This document shows positions 54,033 to 56,718 of a stretch of 56,718 bases of DNA, in pieces. The notes below the pieces were generated by a model. The model searched no databases. It had not been told where the DNA came from and saw nothing but the letters and a program-made list of their open reading frames with translations. Each line of letters opens with the position of its first letter. Within the stretch, counting starts at the first letter, position 1. The stretch is from positions 1 through 56,718 of the forward strand of contig CADDZD010000007.1 in NCBI GenBank assembly GCA_902812385.1. The letters are read 5' to 3'. The position numbers were made by a program, and so were the translations under genes. The DNA is from Clostridia bacterium. Its GTDB lineage: Bacteria > Bacillota > DSM-12270 > Thermacetogeniales > Thermacetogeniaceae.

Positions 54033-54241
54033 TTATGTTCTCGCTCGCTTACCGATCTCCTCTTTATTCACTGTTGCCAAAAGAATAATAGAGAGCATGA
54101 TTGAGTGTTTGGACATAGAACCCCTGCTGCCTTCACTCTGGTGCAGCTTCTCTCTATCCATTATTGTCCACCTCTTTGAATACCCGATTTATGTCCCTGA
54201 TCCCATCCTCATTGGAAACGTACCCGACGGAGGGGCTCAGG
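54033..54241 (-). pseudogene. Decayed GGDEF-domain fragment
   Basis: Conceptual translation on the minus strand gives LSPSVGYVSNEDGIRDINRVF, then KEVDNNG, a stop codon (TAG at 54154-54156), REKLHQSEGS and more. This resembles the end of a diguanylate cyclase domain and the linker after it. The domain start and catalytic GGDEF motif are missing and a stop interrupts it, so it is a remnant. Confidence 0.55.
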
Positions 54242-54258
54242 TGCAGTTGCGGATGTTA

Positions 54259-54465
54259 TTATGATCGAGCCTTCCCGCCGTTCTGTTCCAGATCCAGGGT
54301 GATGGGTATAAGATAGGCAAAGCTCTTGCCCGTTCCGGTTCCCGCCTCCGCCAGCAGGTTAGTCTCGTGCAGCAAGGCCCTCTCCACCATCAGGGCCATC
54401 GAGAACTGCTGCTCCCGCACCTCATAGTGAAGCAGTTTTTCGGGCGGCGTTTCCCGAAAGATTTT
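54259..54465 (-). pseudogene. Decayed DinG-type helicase fragment
   Basis: An open stretch between two stops, without a good start codon, encodes FRETPPEKLLHYEVREQQF and the Walker A segment LLAEAGTGTGKSFAYLIP. This matches the N-terminal P-loop region of DinG-family DNA helicases. The rest of the roughly 700-residue enzyme is absent, so this is a remnant. Confidence 0.7.
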
Positions 54466-54536
54466 TTATGATCCCTGGTTAGAACAAAGGCCGTCGTCAT
54501 AGCCACTGGGTAGAGGTTAATCCACGGGCACTTCAT

Positions 54537-55424
54537 TTATTGGATCGAGAACTTCATAAAACCTCCGACAGGGGTTGAGCGGATCTTTCTCTTGGCACAC
54601 AAGTAAGAAAGAAAAGCAGATATTGTTGCAAGTATCAGATAATACTGCGTCGTGTTCAAAGGCAAGGCAAACGCATCAACAATTCGTGATAAAATCTCTT
54701 CCCTGCTCTGCGGTGTTCGCACAATTTCCAGAATAAAATTAATAATTTTACAGAGCCACTCCCGGTTGCTGTTGACCGTCTCCTTTAAATTCCGGAGATG
54801 GCCTCCATGAGATAAAACAGCCTGTTCAAAACCTGCATCCCGGAGAAAATCGAGCGTTTCCAAGTGGCTACCGACATCCGCCAGGTAATGAAATTGAAAT
54901 TTTTTCATAATTTCAGGAGCAATGAGACTGTCCCCCAGGAAAGCAATCCCATCCGGAGTCACTATGCCGTTGTGACCCATGGTATGTCCCTTCAAATCAA
55001 CGACTTGAAATGCAATCCCGTCAATGAACAGCCTCCCCGCATCTAAAACGTCGGTCACCACGGAAGGAGAGGCCATCAAAAACTTATTTTTAAGGGCAGG
55101 AGGAGGATGGGCAGAATAGAGGGCAAATGGTGCAAGGATCGGGTTCTGAATGATTGGAGCATCCAGTGCGGATGCGAAGATGCGGCAACGACTCCGTTCC
55201 TGGATCAGGCGGTTGCCTGCACAGTGGTCTGCGTGGAAATGGGTATTGAAGATGCCGCGCACCCTGATTCCCCCTTCCTTTAACAGCTCCCAAAGGGTTG
55301 CGGCACTTTTCTGGCTGGAGCCCGTATCTATCAGTAAACAGGAACGGTCGTCGAAGAGATATACTCCGATGATGCTTGGACCATCAATGTAGTAAGTGTT
55401 TCCGGCCAGGCGCTGCAGTTTCAA
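54537..55424 (-). CDS. MBL-fold metallo-hydrolase under a glycine riboswitch
   Basis: This 295-residue protein of the metallo-beta-lactamase fold has the metal motif NTHFHADHCAGN, then DLKGHTMGHNG and the Asp-containing FLGDSLI. The C-terminal quarter (LSRIVDAFALPLNTTQYYL) is probably helical. Fold members hydrolyse thioesters, lactones or other esters; the substrate is unknown. The TTG start is preceded by a purine-rich site. A tandem glycine riboswitch with a terminator lies upstream, so expression should rise with glycine. Glycine is an end product of purine breakdown, which may be the link. Confidence 0.85.
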   Translation of the reverse strand: MKLQRLAGNTYYIDGPSIIGVYLFDDRSCLLIDTGSSQKSAATLWELLKEGGIRVRGIFNTHFHADHCAGNRLIQERSRCRIFASALDAPIIQNPILAPFALYSAHPPPALKNKFLMASPSVVTDVLDAGRLFIDGIAFQVVDLKGHTMGHNGIVTPDGIAFLGDSLIAPEIMKKFQFHYLADVGSHLETLDFLRDAGFEQAVLSHGGHLRNLKETVNSNREWLCKIINFILEIVRTPQSREEILSRIVDAFALPLNTTQYYLILATISAFLSYLCAKRKIRSTPVGGFMKFSIQ

Positions 55425-55479
55425 TACCCTCTTCCTACTCCCCTCAATTGTTTTTCACTTTGTGCTGTTGCGCAAAAAA

Positions 55480-55710
55480 CAGAGCATGAGAATATATAAT
55501 CCCCATGCTCTGTACCTTACCTGAGAGATTCACCCGGCAACCAGGCTTGCCCCTTCGGTGTGCCGCCACTTTCCAGAGCTAGTCGGAATACGGTCCTTCC
55601 ACCTGAAAGGTTCGTTAATATCAATATCATCGGGCATGATATCAACTTTCTTCTTCGGTATGAGGGAAATCTTTAGGCACCACCATTTCTCCCGTATTCT
55701 TCATCCACGA
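55480..55710 (-). ncRNA. Tandem glycine riboswitch with terminator platform
   Basis: On the minus strand, aptamer 2 has the conserved blocks AGCTCTGGAAAG, CACCGAAGGGGCAAGCC and GAATCTCTCAGGTAA. Upstream, a first aptamer is recognisable from GGGAGAAATGGTGG, ACCGAAGAAGAAAGTT and CTTTCAGGTGGAAGGACCG. A terminator stem follows: ACAGAGCATG, loop, CATGCTCTGT and six Ts (55474-55514). In this class glycine usually prevents terminator formation, so the MBL gene downstream would be switched on by glycine. Confidence 0.85.
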
Positions 55711-55740
55711 TTCTATAAATTGTCAGCTGTTCTTAGGCGT

Positions 55741-55770
55741 ATTATATGGCAACAAAAAGAAATCTGTCAA
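55741..55770 (-). promoter_or_regulatory. Sigma-70-type promoter for the glycine riboswitch transcript
   Basis: On the minus strand TTGACA, 18 nt, TATAAT: both hexamers are full consensus. Transcription would start near 55734, just before the first aptamer. Confidence 0.85.
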
Positions 55771-55959
55771 CATTGTAGCACACCGGTCGCTGTTTTTCTG
55801 CTTGATTCCAAGGCACCAATTTTGATAATATGAGTGCCATACCCGGCCTGCAGCGGGCGGCAGCCGAACGATTCGTTAAATTATTTGGGCGGCAACCACC
55901 AAAATAAGGCGCAAGTGAAAAAATAAAGAACCGCATCTGCCTGCGGTTCCTGAATTTTC

Positions 55960-56035
55960 TGGTGCGCCATGAGGGAATCGAACCCCCAACCTCCTGATTA
56001 AGAGTCAGTTGCTCTACCAGTTGAGCTAATGGCGC
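55960..56035 (-). tRNA. tRNA-Lys (CTT anticodon)
   Basis: The cloverleaf folds from GCGCCAT at 56035 to its pairing arm, with D-loop TAGCTCAACTGGTAGAGC, anticodon loop CTCTTAA, T-arm GGGGGTTCGATTCCC and an encoded CCA. The anticodon CTT reads AAG (Lys). Confidence 0.93.
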
Positions 56036-56055
56036 ATTATTTATTTCATTATCAA

Positions 56056-56130
56056 TGGCTGGGGCGGGAGGATTCGAACCTCCGGATGCAGGATCCAAAG
56101 TCCCGTGCCTTACCGCTTGGCTACGCCCCA
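56056..56130 (-). tRNA. tRNA-Gln (TTG anticodon)
   Basis: The cloverleaf has acceptor TGGGGCG, D-arm AGCCAAGCGGTAAGGC, anticodon TTG within GACTTTGGATCC, T-arm GGAGGTTCGAATCCTCC and an encoded CCA. It reads CAA (Gln). Confidence 0.93.
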
Positions 56131-56142
56131 ATTCAATCAAAT

Positions 56143-56219
56143 TGGGGTGGGAGATGGGACTTGAACCCACGACCCTCAGGGCCACAACCTGATGCTCTAT
56201 CCAACTGAGCTACTCCCAC
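56143..56219 (-). tRNA. tRNA-His (GTG anticodon)
   Basis: The cloverleaf has acceptor GTGGGAG, D-arm AGCTCAGTTGGATAGAGC, anticodon GTG within GGTTGTGGCCC, T-arm GTGGGTTCAAGTCCCAT and an encoded CCA. A G at 56220 can serve as the extra G(-1) of tRNA-His opposite C73. Confidence 0.93.
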
Positions 56220-56243
56220 CACGAATTACAAGGAGCAATATTA

Positions 56244-56272
56244 ATTTTAAACTCCAAAACGGGCATTGTCAA
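56244..56272 (-). promoter_or_regulatory. Promoter of the tRNA cluster
   Basis: On the minus strand TTGACA, 17 nt, TAAAAT. It lies about 25 nt before the first tRNA (His), as expected for a stable-RNA promoter. Confidence 0.8.
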
Positions 56273-56349
56273 GCGCTGATCGGGCATCGCAAATGGGCGG
56301 CTGATACCGGTTTCTGCATCCTGCAGTGAAGGCACTTCGGACTTTTACA

Positions 56350-56580
56350 TTATACCACATTTGCGACACCCCTGCTGCATTTTTTCACTCGCTCCGGGCC
56401 GTCCCGGAACCGTTTTTTTTTGGCTTCCTCCTCCCGGTACATTTCCCGGTCGGCAAACCTGAGCAGGGCCTCTATTCCCGGTGGGTCCTCGCCGGGCTCC
56501 CACAAGGCTTCCCCAATGCTGAGACCGAGCTTGTGGGCCGTTTCGTCGGAAGCGTTACCACTCCTGTGCCGCCGCAGCAT
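56350..56580 (-). pseudogene. Truncated GGDEF-domain fragment
   Basis: The frame encodes 76 residues including LGLSIGEALWEPGEDPPG and LLRFADREMYREEEAKKKRF, the last third of a diguanylate cyclase domain. The catalytic GGDEF motif and the earlier part are missing, and an in-frame stop lies upstream. It is probably a remnant. A second, different GGDEF remnant lies at 54033-54241. The last 138 bases of the window hold nothing I recognise. Confidence 0.6.
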
Positions 56581-56718
56581 AAATAGTGTTTTTTTCAGGG
56601 CAGACGATCACGCCGCCTCCGGCGGCACCAACAGAGAAGCGAAAAAGCGGTTTATCCTTGCAGGCGCAGCGACCTACGGAGGTTGTTACTCGCCCTTGAC
56701 GAAGGAGCAGCTAACGGC

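Noticed and set aside
55742-56185. A 147-residue minus-strand reading frame
   Set aside because: It runs through the three tRNA genes and the riboswitch promoter; it is a chance frame.
1-56718. CRISPR arrays, insertion sequences and integrases
   Set aside because: I saw no regularly spaced repeats, transposase motifs or recombinase genes on either strand.

Overview
The window reads as chromosome of an anaerobic, Gram-positive Clostridia-type bacterium (Peptococcaceae-like would fit). Pointers are strong AGGAGG-type ribosome binding sites, many GTG/TTG starts, a PucR regulator, BMP-family nucleoside/purine ABC transporters, corrinoid proteins with a methyltetrahydrofolate methyltransferase of Wood-Ljungdahl type, and a set of genes for selenium-dependent molybdenum hydroxylases. 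Every gene called lies on the minus strand, so transcription runs from high to low coordinates.

Layout in transcription order. (1) 56.3-55.9 kb: a His-Gln-Lys tRNA cluster with its own promoter, beside a broken GGDEF fragment. (2) 55.8-54.5 kb: a consensus promoter and a tandem glycine riboswitch ahead of an MBL-fold hydrolase. (3) 54.5-54.0 kb: decayed DinG-helicase and GGDEF fragments. (4) 53.9-51.0 kb: a SNF2-type helicase with a zinc-ribbon partner. (5) 50.8-49.0 kb: a YgeV-like sigma-54 activator. (6) 48.7-20.6 kb: an almost continuous run of purine catabolism genes: glyA, two fold-type-II PLP enzymes, ygeY, ygeW, carbamate kinase, xdhC, yqeB, yqeC, mocA, a fused XdhD-type hydroxylase, a PreA-like reductase, a hydantoinase, a MoeA-like protein, a PucR regulator, a deaminase, a second hydroxylase subunit and a BMP-type ABC transporter. 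(7) 20.2-18.1 kb: a corrinoid protein and an MtmB-family methyltransferase. (8) 17.3-4.2 kb: a second BMP transporter, SsnA, a second corrinoid protein with a second MtmB-family methyltransferase, a three-subunit xanthine dehydrogenase, and a methyl-THF:corrinoid methyltransferase. (9) 3.7-0.1 kb: a molybdate transport operon ending in its ModE regulator, with a ModE-type operator upstream.

Main inference: this looks like an anaerobic purine-degradation island to which corrinoid-dependent demethylation has been added. Two pyrrolysine-free relatives of monomethylamine methyltransferase MtmB, each with its own corrinoid protein, sit among purine transporters, deaminases and molybdenum hydroxylases, and one of the operons ends in an AcsE/MtgA-like methyltransferase. 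A pathway for N-methylated purines or related N-methyl heterocycles fits: import, removal of the N-methyl group to a corrinoid and then to tetrahydrofolate, ring hydroxylation, ring opening and glycine/one-carbon metabolism. The substrate is not proven by sequence.

Regulation is partly legible. Two -24/-12 promoters share the same 16 bases (upstream of glyA and of the 17.3-kb transporter). Both have TATCA-N3-TGATA dyads upstream that could be enhancer sites for the adjacent YgeV-like activator.
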